This document shows, in pieces, positions 29,100-38,304 of a stretch of 64,000 nucleotides of DNA. The stretch spans positions 62,001 to 126,000 of the forward strand of contig NZ_JAJTWT010000005.1 of NCBI RefSeq assembly GCF_021353235.1, given 5' to 3'. The translations under genes were made by a program, and so were the position numbers. This DNA comes from Pelomonas caseinilytica. Its GTDB lineage: Bacteria > Pseudomonadota > Gammaproteobacteria > Burkholderiales > Burkholderiaceae_C. Numbering within the stretch: position 1 is the first letter of the stretch; each line of letters starts with the position of its first letter. Below the pieces are notes generated by a model. It was not told the origin of the DNA. It made no database searches and saw nothing but the letters and a program-made list of their open reading frames with translations.

Positions 29100-29235
29100 C
29101 CGCGGTCGCGTGGAATATGCCCTGAGCAAGTTGGGCGACGAGGCGGTGAACGTTAGCGCCCCATGCATGCGCCGCGGTGCTGAAAGCAGCACAAGCAACT
29201 ATCGTGGGCAGTTGTAATACCAGAAGGCGCTTCAT
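29100..29235 (-). pseudogene. 5' remnant of an S1/P1-type nuclease gene
   Basis: The reading frame starting at 29235 begins with a signal peptide (MKRLLVLQLPTIVACAAF...AHA) followed at once by WGANVHRLVAQLAQG. This matches the mature N terminus of S1/P1 nucleases, where the N-terminal Trp binds zinc. After about 35 mature residues the similarity is lost at the IS5 fragment. It seems to be a gene cut by that insertion; the rest is not in this window. Confidence 0.55.
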
Positions 29236-29306
29236 GCTGGCCAGTGCCGCGATGGTCTGCTGCACTCGTTCAAATACAGGCAGTGACTGAGTCTAGGAAT
29301 TGCGCT

Positions 29307-30176
29307 TCAGTGCGTTGTCGACTGTTCTGGCCAAGGAAGACTTTCGTAGAAGGCCTGGACGCGAGCGTATGCATCGTCGAACTGGGGGGGCTTAGTCGCG
29401 ATCAGCGTGACTACTTGCGGATAGTCTCGCTGCGACAGTTCCCGCAGCTGCTCGCTACGCAGTGCCATGGGATCCATCGGCACTTTGCGATCTTCAGAGG
29501 CTGACATCAATTTAGCCAATACGGAAGCCCGGTCTTCATCGTTGAATTCAATGCAATCCAACAAGAGACAGAGGTCGTAGATATCCTGAAATCGAGAGCG
29601 ATTGCGAATTGGCTGCTGCAATACTGAGCGGATTTTCTCGGCAATTAGGTCGTGATAGGCATACATCGCGAGCAGGCCGCCATCAATCTCGCCAGTCTCA
29701 ACGTCTGAGGCCCATTCGTTGAAGCTGTAGTCAATTTGAACTGCTTTGGCGGATTGGCCTGCGGCCAGTTTTTTGAGCTCGTTGGGTACGGCGCGATTTG
29801 CGTAACCAATCTTCATCTGCAGCGTGGCAAAAAGGCTATCTGCTCGCTTCGGATTCAGGACTTGAGATTGCAGCGCAATTGCCAAGCCGTAGTCGTTCTC
29901 AAGACTAACCTGCTCCAAGGCCTTCTGCATTTGATCGATGAAGCCTGGCACATCGACCTCTTGGAGCTTCCGCTGTGTCGAGAAGTCCACGTCCTTAGTG
30001 AACCGAGTACTTTGATACCGGATCGCTAACAAAATCCCACCCTTCATGACCATGATGGGTGCCAGCTTCTCAGACTGAGCAATGGCTCGAAGAATCAGAT
30101 GGACAGCTTGTCGAAATTCGCGACGACCGGCATCGGCTTCCGCTTCGACCCAAGCGACCAAGTTAAGTTTGCTCAT
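29307..30176 (-). CDS. AbiEii/AbiGii-family nucleotidyltransferase toxin
   Basis: 289 aa toxin of the type IV AbiE system. The nucleotidyltransferase motif is clear: MVMKGGILLAIRYQSTRFTKDVDFS (GG-x-R-x-T-x-D-x-D pattern). A later conserved segment is HDLIAEKIRSVLQQPIRNRSRFQDIYDL (Lys and Arg/D contacts). AbiEii toxins stop growth by modifying an RNA target, and can abort phage infection. It overlaps the upstream AbiEi-type gene by 14 bp, so toxin and antitoxin are translated together. The region is visibly lower in GC than the core genes on either side, consistent with horizontal acquisition. Confidence 0.85.
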   Translation of the reverse strand: MSKLNLVAWVEAEADAGRREFRQAVHLILRAIAQSEKLAPIMVMKGGILLAIRYQSTRFTKDVDFSTQRKLQEVDVPGFIDQMQKALEQVSLENDYGLAIALQSQVLNPKRADSLFATLQMKIGYANRAVPNELKKLAAGQSAKAVQIDYSFNEWASDVETGEIDGGLLAMYAYHDLIAEKIRSVLQQPIRNRSRFQDIYDLCLLLDCIEFNDEDRASVLAKLMSASEDRKVPMDPMALRSEQLRELSQRDYPQVVTLIATKPPQFDDAYARVQAFYESLPWPEQSTTH

Positions 30177-31101
30177 TTATGAGGATGGGTACGTTGAGGG
30201 AAAGCGCCCAACGTTCAGAGAAGTCTGCGCTGTAGTCTGCCGACGCATCCAGCTTACGCGAACCGCCACGCTGGGCGAAAGCTGTCCAAGCGTCGATTCT
30301 GACATCACGAATGTGGCATAGGGCTTCAAGAATCCAACCAGCCCGAACCTTCTCGATAGGTTTACCGTGTTGGTCCAACTCATCCAATATTAAGCGCAGT
30401 GAAGACTGCGCGTGTTCCCTAAACACATCTAGGACATGGTTAATGCCACCGCACAACTGGGGCTCGCGTAGCATGTCAAGGAAGGTGCGTCCGCGAGTCG
30501 CGACGCGTATGTGCTGATCTTTCAGATGGCGAAAGGCGCCTAGGTGAATACTGGTGACTTGATGTACAGGCTTCCCAAGTAGCTTCTCCGGTCTTGATCG
30601 CTGCAGCTGCGGTAGCCGCGCATTTATATAGTCGTCAAATTCTGCGCCCAAATCTTTTTGCATTTGCTCATCGGCGAACTCTTTCCACGGGCCGTGAGCA
30701 GGCGATGAGATATATAACTGCTCAGGCATTCGATCCGTAAGACCGTGGAATTCCATAGCGCTGAGATGGGAGATGTAGCAGAAGGGATCTGCCGCACATG
30801 CAAGTACCTTCGCATCAGTTACGGCAGCCCCAATCAGCAGGTAGACCGGTGGGCCTGTGATGCCCGAAATGGGGCGGAGGATGCCATTCCGCAGCATCAA
30901 CTGGTGGTAGCGGTTGAAGGCAGCCCAGTCGAGGTGCGCCTTATGCGCACGAAGCGGTACGCCGTTTAGCTCGGTGCGTTTGCAAAGCCGCCAAGTCGCT
31001 ACTGCAAGTTCGTAGTATGAAACGGTAGGTAGGCCACGCTCACCCAGAACTTGCGCCAAAGCAGCGGGGATGGTGATGCGCTTGTGTTCTTCTGTGCTCA
31101 T
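30163..31101 (-). CDS. AbiEi-type antitoxin/transcriptional repressor
   Basis: 312 aa partner of the AbiEii toxin. The N-terminal part (about residues 1-90) fits a winged-helix domain (ALAQVLGERGLPTVSYYELAVATWRL). The middle carries the segment CYISHLSAMEFHGLTDRMPEQLYIS typical of AbiEi proteins. The ATG at 31101 (MSTEEHKRITIP) is preferred; the open frame extends 41 codons further through a palindrome and lacks protein-like sequence. AbiEi proteins repress their own operon by binding inverted repeats, and three large palindromes lie upstream. Confidence 0.82.
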   Translation of the reverse strand: MSTEEHKRITIPAALAQVLGERGLPTVSYYELAVATWRLCKRTELNGVPLRAHKAHLDWAAFNRYHQLMLRNGILRPISGITGPPVYLLIGAAVTDAKVLACAADPFCYISHLSAMEFHGLTDRMPEQLYISSPAHGPWKEFADEQMQKDLGAEFDDYINARLPQLQRSRPEKLLGKPVHQVTSIHLGAFRHLKDQHIRVATRGRTFLDMLREPQLCGGINHVLDVFREHAQSSLRLILDELDQHGKPIEKVRAGWILEALCHIRDVRIDAWTAFAQRGGSRKLDASADYSADFSERWALSLNVPILINEQT

Positions 31102-31135
31102 GGCGGGACCTGCTGTGGAGCCTGAGAAGTTGGAA

Positions 31136-31176
31136 GGCGGCCTACGCTTCGTCCTTAGGACGAAGCGTAGGCCGCC
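31136..31176. promoter_or_regulatory. Palindrome 1 upstream of the AbiE operon (candidate operator)
   Basis: 41 bp perfect palindrome, arms of 20 bp around a single central T, with core CGTCCTTAGGACG. It begins 35 bp upstream of the AbiEi start codon. On the minus strand a perfect TTGACA (31188-31193) with an 18 bp spacer places a TACGCT -10 element (31164-31169) inside the palindrome, so a bound repressor would block that promoter. Confidence 0.7.
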
Positions 31177-31263
31177 GTATAACCATCTGTCAAGCTTTGA
31201 TTGACCATAGCCTAGATGAGGCAAACGACATGCCTAATCCGCGAAGCAAAAAATCGCGCGCGT

Positions 31264-31300
31264 TGGGATACCCTACGTCCTAAGGACGTAGGGTATCCCA
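31264..31300. repeat. Palindrome 2 sharing the core of palindrome 1
   Basis: 37 bp perfect palindrome, 18 bp arms around a central A, with core CGTCCTAAGGACG. Its outer arms (TGGGATACCCTA) are unrelated to those of palindromes 1 and 3 although each is perfectly self-complementary. Confidence 0.75.
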
Positions 31301-31375
31301 TAAAAGACAACGAGTCAAACGTTGCCCGCACAACTGCTGCCGTCATGGCGAAAAGTCTTCCAAAATGTTGGTCAT

Positions 31376-31412
31376 CTTGCTAGAATGCGTCCTAAGGACG
31401 CATTCTAGCAAG
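31376..31412. repeat. Palindrome 3 sharing the same core
   Basis: 37 bp perfect palindrome, 18 bp arms around a central A, same core CGTCCTAAGGACG, with different outer arms (CTTGCTAGAATG). The centres of the three palindromes are at 31156, 31282 and 31394. Confidence 0.75.
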
Positions 31413-31542
31413 TCCATTGACTACTCTTGATTGCACACCTTCCGGCGGTTCAGCGTGAGCTGGCGCAGATCGCTAGGCGCGGCCTGCTAGCTGGCCAAGT
31501 GCTTGAGGAGGCGGAATTTGCCACTCGACCAGATGGTTTGTC

Positions 31543-31790
31543 ATGTCCTCACGCCGAAGATGTGTTGCTTGCGGCAAGTTGTTCAATGTTCGACCACAGA
31601 TCCCGGATCAGAGCTATTGCGCAGAACCCGCCTGCCAGCGGGAGCGCAAGCGCCTTTGGCAGCAGGAGCGCCGTGTTGCCGACCCGGACTACAAGGACAA
31701 CCAGTCCCGCGCTCAAACGGCTTGGTTGCAGCGGCACCCTGACTATTGGCGGGAGTACCGCGCAAGCCATCCGCCTCGGGGGCCTCGCTG
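31543..31790 (+). pseudogene. Truncated cysteine-rich protein found near mobile elements
   Basis: About 80 residues beginning MSSRRRCVACGKLFNVRPQIP, with Cys pairs (CVAC, YCAEPACQRER) and a run rich in Arg/Gln/Trp (ERKRLWQQERRVADPDYKDNQ, then WLQRHPDYWREYRASHP). I recall this as a small zinc-ribbon-like family of unknown function in many proteobacteria. Similarity ends at about 31785, where an IS21 fragment in another frame begins, so the 3' end is lost. Confidence 0.5.
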
Positions 31791-31796
31791 TGCAGT

Positions 31797-31940
31797 CCCC
31801 ATCGTTCGTTCATGAGGCCCAGCTGCGTCTGGGTCGCAATGCGATGGCCATCTACCAAGAGCTGGTCGATGAGCACGGGTTCGCGAGGCGGTACAACTCC
31901 GTCAAGCGCTTCGTCGGTCGACTGAAGGCCGGGCTCGAAC
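31797..31940 (+). pseudogene. IS21-family IstA transposase fragment
   Basis: About 45 codons match the helix-turn-helix part of IstA: LRLGRNAMAIYQELVDEHGF and YNSVKRFVGRLK. The integrase core and the IstB partner are absent. It is the right edge of the island; the next gene is the convergent ClpP-like protein. Confidence 0.7.
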
Positions 31941-31982
31941 CACAGCGACCAGGCGACGTTCGATGCCTGCCCAATAGCAGGC

Positions 31983-33695
31983 CTAGTTGGCCCGGGCTTG
32001 GAACAGCAGCCGCTCGGCCAGCTCCCGGCGCGCCGGCGGTTGGGCGGGCAGCCGGTCCAGCAGGGCGATGACGGGATCGCAGCCTGCACCGGCGGCGCCC
32101 GGCGCCGCATCCGGCGCATCGGCCCACAGCCGCGCCAGCATGCCCAGCGCCGAAGGCCCGACGGAGCGGTCCAGCACCTCCACTTCGATGGCGGTGGGAG
32201 GTCGCGGCAGCCAGCGTGGTGGCGCGCCGGTGGCGGCGTCAATCAACCACTCGCTCTCGCGCGCCTGCAAGGCCACGGGCAATTGCTGGCGGGCGTTCAG
32301 CCGGCCGTCCAGCAGGTCGCGGCAGGTGGGCCGCGCGCTGGCGTGCGCGGGCGAGCGCAGCGCCTTGAGCTGCTCGGCGACGAGCTGGACATAACGCCGG
32401 CGCAGCACGGCGTCGGTGCCGTTGATGAGCTCGGGCATCTGCCGGGCCAGCGGCGCCAGGGCGGCGGTCTGCACCTCCTCCTCGGCGGCGCCGGCCTTGT
32501 GCGCCTCCCACATGCGCTGGGCCACTGCGGCGATGGTGCCGCCTTTGCGCTGCTCCAGCGCGCTCCAGACAGGATGGATGCGCAAGGCGTCGTCGAAGTC
32601 GGCGACGGCGGCGCCCGGGGCCGGCAGCGGGATGGCCAGGGTCTGGGGCAGCGGCGCGATGAGGGCGTGCGACAGCAGCTCCTCGCGTGGCGCAAACCAC
32701 ATGCTGCGCGACGGCGTGCGCAGCGTCGTGTCGATCATGCTGTCGGGCAGCCCGAGGTCGCGGTAAGTGACGGCGAGCTGTTGGTTGGCCAACTCCTCGA
32801 AGACGGGGTTGTAGGTGCCGGTCGAGGCGCGGTGGAAGCCCAGGCGAGCGCCGGGCGTCAGCTGGCGCGGATGGCCGCCCAGGAAGACAAGGGTGCAGGC
32901 GCTGGCGCAGGTGCCGACGGCGCGGCTCTCGTAGCCGCGCTGCTTGAGCGCGGCGGCCATCTTCTCGGCCTCGTGCACGCGTCCGCCGGGCGAGGTCAGC
33001 TCCACCCGCTTGAGGCCGCGGGCCGCCTCGCCGGCCAGCACGGCCTGCAGCCGGGCGGCGTCGCCCATGCCGATGACGCCGTCCAGGCGCAGGCTGCGGC
33101 CGTCCGGCGAGAGGCTCAGCGTGGCGTGGCCCAGCGGGTCGATGCCGCGGGCCATCTGCCAGTATTCGCCGAGGTTCGGCAGGAAGCCGAACAGCACCGA
33201 GGCCACCAGCTGCAGGGCGCCGAGCGCCAGGGTGATGCGGGCCAGCCAGCCCCACAGGGCCGAGCCGCCCTCGCGCAAATAGTGCGCTGCCGACCGCCAG
33301 GCGCCGACCAGGCACCAGACGTCCAGCGACATCAGCAGCGGCAGGCCCAGCAGCAGCACGATGGCGCTGACTTGCAGGGAGTCGCCCTTGACGCTGATCC
33401 AGCTCATCAGCCCGGTCAGGCCGAAGGCCAAAGGCGTCGCGACGACGATGTTGTTGACCCAGTAGCTGCGCACCAGGCTCATTTCGCCATGCCAGTGCCG
33501 CGCGAAATAACCACGCCCGGTGTCCGGGGAGGCGCGCGGGCGAGGCTTGGCACGGGCCGCGGGGCGGACGCGTGTCGAGGCTTGCTGCCAGGCGGCCGGC
33601 TCCGGCTCGGGCGGCGGCGGGCGCGGCGCGTCATGGTCGACCAGCGTGGGGTCGACGTAAGGACGAGGGGCGGGGGCGGGACGGTCGTCGGTCAT
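31983..33695 (-). CDS. Membrane protein with ClpP/crotonase-like periplasmic domain
   Basis: 570 aa. A Pro/Arg-rich cytoplasmic N terminus (1-75) is followed by three or four membrane helices (about 85-180, e.g. NIVVATPLAFGLTGLMSWI). A domain of the COG3904 type comes next (about 200-340). That domain has a serine-protease-like ClpP fold: ELTSPGGRVHEAEKMA, then AVGTCASACTLVFLGG with a candidate nucleophile Ser, and ARLGFHRA with a candidate His. The last ~200 residues are helical and unassigned. The substrate is unknown. Confidence 0.7.
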   Translation of the reverse strand: MTDDRPAPAPRPYVDPTLVDHDAPRPPPPEPEPAAWQQASTRVRPAARAKPRPRASPDTGRGYFARHWHGEMSLVRSYWVNNIVVATPLAFGLTGLMSWISVKGDSLQVSAIVLLLGLPLLMSLDVWCLVGAWRSAAHYLREGGSALWGWLARITLALGALQLVASVLFGFLPNLGEYWQMARGIDPLGHATLSLSPDGRSLRLDGVIGMGDAARLQAVLAGEAARGLKRVELTSPGGRVHEAEKMAAALKQRGYESRAVGTCASACTLVFLGGHPRQLTPGARLGFHRASTGTYNPVFEELANQQLAVTYRDLGLPDSMIDTTLRTPSRSMWFAPREELLSHALIAPLPQTLAIPLPAPGAAVADFDDALRIHPVWSALEQRKGGTIAAVAQRMWEAHKAGAAEEEVQTAALAPLARQMPELINGTDAVLRRRYVQLVAEQLKALRSPAHASARPTCRDLLDGRLNARQQLPVALQARESEWLIDAATGAPPRWLPRPPTAIEVEVLDRSVGPSALGMLARLWADAPDAAPGAAGAGCDPVIALLDRLPAQPPARRELAERLLFQARAN

Positions 33696-33754
33696 GGCCG
33701 CGCCAGCTTACCGAGGAACCGGCCCGAACGAAGGTTGGTATTCACCGCCGGGCG

Positions 33755-35305
33755 TCAACCTCGGTAGTTGTCCTGCATCGGGTAGCGCCGTGCGACCAGG
33801 CCGAAGGCCGCCGCGGCCACCAGGGCGAAGCCGGCGAAGAAGAACATCAGGCAGGCCGTCTCGCTGTAGCCGGTGGCGTGGATGGCCTGCAGGGCCGACG
33901 GGCTCTTGATGCTGACGTTGGACAGCAGCACCCAGAGGTTGCCGATGGTCACCGAGAGGTTCCAGAAGCTGGTGATGGTGCCCTTCATCGCCAGTGGCGC
34001 CTGGCTGTAGGCGAACTCCAGCCCGGTGGCCGACACCAGCACCTCGCCGAGGGTGAGGGCCGCGTAGGGCAGCATCTGCCAGACGATGCTGACCGCCTGG
34101 CCGGCGTCCAGCCAGAGCTGCAGCATGCCGGCGAAGATCCAGGCCACCCCGGCCAGGGCGATGCCGCAGCCCATGCGGCGCAGGGCCGTCACCTTCACGC
34201 CTGCGCGGCCGAGCAGGGGGTAGAGCACGACGTTGTTGAAGGGGATGAGGATCATCACCAGCGCCGGGTTCAGCGCCTGCATCATGGAGGACTGGAACCA
34301 GGCGGGCTTGGCCATCTGGTCGGCCTGCAGGACCCAGGTCGAGGCCTTCTGGTCGAAGAGAGACCAGAAGGGCGTGACCAGGGCGAACAGCACCAGCAGG
34401 CGCAGCACGGCGCGCACGCCATCGACGGCCTCGTCGGGGTGGGTGCCGCGGGCGCGGTCGAGCTGCAGGGCCGCGCCAGCGCCGCCGAAGCCCATGACCA
34501 GCACCAGCGCCAGGCAGACGGCCGGGACGAGGCCGAGCCCGTCGATGCGGCTCAGGCTGTAGAGCGCGCCGACGGCGCCCAGCGCCGCCACGGCGGCCCC
34601 GGCGCCGCCGGCCTTCAGCGCCGTCCACACCACCTTCAGGAAGCTGTGCGGGTTGGCACCGCGCGCCGGTTGGTGCACGTACTTCTGGCGCCCCGCCCAC
34701 AGCACCAGCGTGGCCACCAGCATCAGCAGCCCCGGCACGCCGAAGGCCACGCGTGGGCCGAAGGCCTTCAGCAGGATGGGCATGAAGAGGGAGGCGAAGA
34801 AGGACCCGAAATTGATGATCCAGTAGAAGGCGTCGTAGACCTTCTGCGCGAGCGAGCGGTTGCTCTTGTCGAACTGGTCGCCGACGAAGGCGCTCACCAG
34901 CGGCTTGATGCCGCCCGAGCCCAGCGAGATCAGGAACAGGCCCGTGTAGAAGCCGGGGATGCTGTCGTCGAAGAGGGCCAGGCAGGCGTGGCCGGCACAG
35001 TAGACGATGCTGAACCAGAAGATGGTCGGGTACTTGCCGAAGAAGCGGTCGGCCAGCCAGCCGCCCAGCAGCGGGAAGAAGTAGACGCCGATCACGAAGG
35101 TGTGGAAGACCTCCTTGGCCTCGGCCTTGCGTAGGTCCTCCGGCACGGCCAGCAGCAGGCTGGTCATCAGGAAGACCGTCAGGATGTTGCGCATGCCGTA
35201 AAAGCTGAAGCGCTCGCATCCTTCGTTGCCGATGATGTAGGGGATCTGCGGCGGCATCCTGGCCGCCGGCGCAGCGGACTGCGCGGTCGCGGTGGTCGTG
35301 GTCAT
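33755..35305 (-). CDS. Proton-dependent oligopeptide transporter (POT/PTR2)
   Basis: 516 aa inner-membrane symporter of di- and tripeptides with protons, about 14 membrane helices. The first PTR2 signature is visible (GNEGCERFSFYGMRNILTVFLM, containing the ExxERFxYYG proton motif as EGCERFSFYG). So is the second (FYWIINFGSFFASLF). It has normal length. It is transcribed towards the ClpP-like gene and lies downstream of rne on the same strand, separated by a terminator. Confidence 0.9.
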   Translation of the reverse strand: MTTTTATAQSAAPAARMPPQIPYIIGNEGCERFSFYGMRNILTVFLMTSLLLAVPEDLRKAEAKEVFHTFVIGVYFFPLLGGWLADRFFGKYPTIFWFSIVYCAGHACLALFDDSIPGFYTGLFLISLGSGGIKPLVSAFVGDQFDKSNRSLAQKVYDAFYWIINFGSFFASLFMPILLKAFGPRVAFGVPGLLMLVATLVLWAGRQKYVHQPARGANPHSFLKVVWTALKAGGAGAAVAALGAVGALYSLSRIDGLGLVPAVCLALVLVMGFGGAGAALQLDRARGTHPDEAVDGVRAVLRLLVLFALVTPFWSLFDQKASTWVLQADQMAKPAWFQSSMMQALNPALVMILIPFNNVVLYPLLGRAGVKVTALRRMGCGIALAGVAWIFAGMLQLWLDAGQAVSIVWQMLPYAALTLGEVLVSATGLEFAYSQAPLAMKGTITSFWNLSVTIGNLWVLLSNVSIKSPSALQAIHATGYSETACLMFFFAGFALVAAAAFGLVARRYPMQDNYRG

Positions 35306-35333
35306 TCGTCAGCCTCGGTGAAGCTCAAAGGAA

Positions 35334-35363
35334 AACGCCGCTCGGCTTGTGGCCGGCGGCGTT
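35334..35363 (-). terminator. Intrinsic terminator of rne
   Basis: On the minus strand AACGCCGC-CGGC pairs with GCCG-A-GCGGCGTT (12 bp, one bulge, 5-nt loop) followed by TTCCTTT. It begins 28 nt after the rne stop. Confidence 0.7.
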
Positions 35364-35391
35364 CGGGGGAGGGCGGTTCAGCCGTGCGGGA

Positions 35392-38304
35392 TCATGCCTC
35401 GAAAGGCAGCTTCACCTGGCTCAAGTCCTTGCGGGTTTCCACGAGCACCAGCGGGCCCTCGTCGATGACGACGACAGGCGCCGGCTCGCGGCCCAGCGGG
35501 GCGGGTGCCGGCTCGGCCGCGATGGCAGCCTGGGCGGCGGCGATCTTGTCGGCGTCGGAATTGACCCAGGCCAGGCCCGCCGCGGCGGCGATGGCATTGA
35601 GCTCGTCCATCGGCAGCGTGAAGGGCGGCACGACCGGCTTGGCCGCGGGCGCGGCCACCGGCGCGGCGACGGCTGCCGGGGCGGCCGTCGGGGACAGGCT
35701 CATGGCCTCTTCGATCAGCGAGCCCTGCACGGGCTGGCTGGCAGCGGCTTCGGCCGGGGCTTCGGCGCCCAGGTCCTGGCCGTCGACGGCGGCCTCCTCG
35801 CGGCGGCCTCGGCCGCCACGGCGGCGGCGGCGCGGTTCGCGGTCATGGCCTTCGCCGACGTCGTCGCTTTCCACCGGTGCGGCGTCCGCACCTTCGGTCG
35901 TCGCAGCCTCGGCGGCGAGTTCGGTCGTCTCGGTGGCTTCGCTGCCGGTGGCCTCGGCGCCCTGGGCGTCGCGGTCACGGCCGCCGCGGCGGCGACGGCG
36001 GCGACCGCCCTGGCGCTCTTCCGAAGCGGCAGTGTCGCCGGCGGTGCCGGCCGGCAGGGCGGCATCGGCCTCGCTGTCGACGAAGGCCGGCGGCGCATCA
36101 TGGACGGCGGCCTGGGCCTCGGTCAACGGGGCGGCCAGGGCCTGGGCCTCGACGGCCTCGGCCTGCGGCGCGCGTTCCTGGCGCTCGCCACGCGGACGGC
36201 GTTCGCCGCGTTCGCCTCGCTCACCGCGTTCACCACGCTCACCTCGTTCGGCGCGCTCACCACGCTCCGCGCGGTCACCGCGTTCGGGGCGCTCGGCGCG
36301 TTCCGGGCGCTGCTGCTGTTCCGGCTTGTCGGCGCCTTCGCCGCGGGCCTTGTTGCGCTCGCCACGTTCGCCACGGCCTTCCTGCGGCTTGCCGTCACGG
36401 CGGCCACCCTGGCCGCGCTGTTCGTTGCGCTCGCCACGGTCACCGCGCTCGCCGCGTCGGCCGCCGTCGCGACGGCCGTCACGGCCGCCTTCGCGCTTGG
36501 GCTTGTCGGTCGCGGCCGGCGCAGGTGCGGGGGCTTCGACGGCCGGCACGGGAGCCGGGGCCGGCTCGCCGCCGAAGAAGCTCATCAGGCGGCTGAAGAA
36601 GCCCTTCTTCGCCTCGGGTGCGGGCGGGGGCGGCGCGACGATGGGCGCCGGCGGGGGCGGCGCCACGACCGGAGCGGGCGCTGGCAGCGGGGCGGGCTGC
36701 TCGGGCAGGATGCCCTTGATGACCGGCTCCTGCTTGTTCTTCTTCTCGTCGGCATCGCGACGACGGGTGATGCCGACTTCGTCGTCCGGCTCCTCGATCA
36801 TCGTGTAGCTGGCCTGCAGGTTCTCCAGGCGCGGGTCGTCGTGGCGCAGGCGCTCGAGCTTGTAGTTGGGCGTCTCGAGGTGCTTGTTGGGCACGAGCAG
36901 CACGGTGACGCGCTGCTTGAGCTCGATCTTGGTGATCTCGGTGCGCTTCTCGTTGAGCAGGAACGAGGTGACCTCCACCGGCACCTGCACGTGCACGGCG
37001 GCGGTGTTGTCCTTCATGGCCTCTTCCTGGACCATGCGCAGGATCTGCAGGGCGCTGCTCTCGGTGTCGCGGATGTGGCCGGTGCCGTTGCAGCGCGGGC
37101 AGGTGATGTGGTTGCCTTCGGAGAGGGCCGGGCGCAGGCGCTGGCGGCTCATCTCCAGCAGGCCGAACTTGCTGATGGAGGCGAACTGCACGCGGGCGCG
37201 GTCCTGGCGCAGGGCGTCGCGCAGGCGCTGCTCGACGTCGCGGCGGTTCTTGCTCTCCTCCATGTCGATGAAGTCGACGACGATCAGGCCGCCCAGGTCG
37301 CGCAGCCGCATCTGGCGGGCGATCTCGTCGGCCGCCTCGAGGTTGGTGCGGGTGGCCGTCTCCTCGATGTCGCCGCCGCGGGTGGCGCGGGCGGAGTTGA
37401 CGTCCACCGACACCAGGGCCTCGGTGTGGTCGATGACGATGGCGCCGCCCGAGGGCAGGTTGACCGTGCGGCTGAAGGCCGTCTCGATCTGGTGCTCGAT
37501 CTGGAAGCGGCTGAACAGCGGCGCGTCGTCACGGTAGCGCTTCACGCGATGCGCCTGGTCGGGCATCACGTGGTTCATGAACTGGTGGGCCTGATCGAAC
37601 AGGTCGTCCGTGTCGATCAGGATTTCGCCGATGTCGGACGTGAAGTAGTCGCGGATGGCGCGGATGACGAGGCTGCTTTCCTGGTAGATCAGGAAGGCGC
37701 CCTTGCCGCCCTTGGAGGCGTCGTCGATGGCGCTCCACAGCTTGAGCATGTAGTTCAGGTCCCACTGCAGCTCGGCGGCGGAACGGCCGATGCCGGCGGT
37801 GCGGGCGATCAGGCTCATGCCCTTGGGGTATTCGAGCTGGTCGAGGTTTTCCTTCAGCTCCTCGCGGTCCTCGCCCTCGATGCGGCGGCTCACGCCACCG
37901 CCGCGCGGGTTGTTGGGCATCAGCACGAGGTAGCGGCCGGCCAGCGAGACGAAGGTGGTCAGGGCCGCGCCCTTGTTGCCGCGCTCTTCCTTCTCGACCT
38001 GGACCAGCAGTTCCTGGCCTTCCTTGATGGCGTCCTTGATGGTGGCGTTCTTGACGTCCACCCCTTCGCGGAAGAACTGGCGCGAGATTTCCTTGAAGGG
38101 CAGGAAGCCGTGGCGGTCCTCGCCGTAGTCCACGAAGCAGGCTTCGAGCGAGGGCTCGACCCGCGTCACGACGGCCTTGTAGATGTTGCCCTTGCGCTGC
38201 TCGCGGCCTTCGATCTCGGTCTCGAAGTCGAGCAGCTTCTGTCCATCGACGATCGCGAGGCGCCGCTCTTCCGGCTGCGTCGCATTGATCAGCATGCGTT
38301 TCAT
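35392..38304 (-). CDS. rne: Ribonuclease E
   Basis: 970 aa endoribonuclease, core of the RNA degradosome. In order: S1 RNA-binding domain (about 35-120), 5'-sensor and RNase H-like regions, the DNase I-like catalytic region with Asp residues in SVDVNSARA and [10 protein letters not shown], and the zinc-link CPRCNGTGH near residue 405. A long disordered, Arg/Glu/Gly-rich arm (about 530-970) follows that should bind RNA and partner proteins. The start [18 protein letters not shown] matches the family; the frame is open 15 codons further up. Unusual features are the RGER repeats in the arm and a structured leader that could mask its ribosome site. Confidence 0.94.
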   Translation of the reverse strand: MKRMLINATQPEERRLAIVDGQKLLDFETEIEGREQRKGNIYKAVVTRVEPSLEACFVDYGEDRHGFLPFKEISRQFFREGVDVKNATIKDAIKEGQELLVQVEKEERGNKGAALTTFVSLAGRYLVLMPNNPRGGGVSRRIEGEDREELKENLDQLEYPKGMSLIARTAGIGRSAAELQWDLNYMLKLWSAIDDASKGGKGAFLIYQESSLVIRAIRDYFTSDIGEILIDTDDLFDQAHQFMNHVMPDQAHRVKRYRDDAPLFSRFQIEHQIETAFSRTVNLPSGGAIVIDHTEALVSVDVNSARATRGGDIEETATRTNLEAADEIARQMRLRDLGGLIVVDFIDMEESKNRRDVEQRLRDALRQDRARVQFASISKFGLLEMSRQRLRPALSEGNHITCPRCNGTGHIRDTESSALQILRMVQEEAMKDNTAAVHVQVPVEVTSFLLNEKRTEITKIELKQRVTVLLVPNKHLETPNYKLERLRHDDPRLENLQASYTMIEEPDDEVGITRRRDADEKKNKQEPVIKGILPEQPAPLPAPAPVVAPPPPAPIVAPPPPAPEAKKGFFSRLMSFFGGEPAPAPVPAVEAPAPAPAATDKPKREGGRDGRRDGGRRGERGDRGERNEQRGQGGRRDGKPQEGRGERGERNKARGEGADKPEQQQRPERAERPERGDRAERGERAERGERGERGERGERGERRPRGERQERAPQAEAVEAQALAAPLTEAQAAVHDAPPAFVDSEADAALPAGTAGDTAASEERQGGRRRRRRGGRDRDAQGAEATGSEATETTELAAEAATTEGADAAPVESDDVGEGHDREPRRRRRGGRGRREEAAVDGQDLGAEAPAEAAASQPVQGSLIEEAMSLSPTAAPAAVAAPVAAPAAKPVVPPFTLPMDELNAIAAAAGLAWVNSDADKIAAAQAAIAAEPAPAPLGREPAPVVVIDEGPLVLVETRKDLSQVKLPFEA
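36180..36310 (-). repeat. Short tandem repeats coding for RGE/RGER units in RNase E
   Basis: Imperfect 9-12 bp units encode a run of Arg-Gly-Glu-Arg repeats ([20 protein letters not shown]) in the C-terminal arm of RNase E. Such repeats are prone to length change and are likely RNA-binding and phase-separating sequence. Confidence 0.7.

Noticed and set aside
31136-31412. CRISPR array
   Set aside because: The three palindromes share only a 13 bp core, are 112-126 bp apart and have no constant-length spacers; no cas genes are present.
33572-35134. 520-codon plus-strand frame opposite the peptide transporter
   Set aside because: Shadow; no membrane helices or motifs, while the minus strand shows a complete POT transporter.
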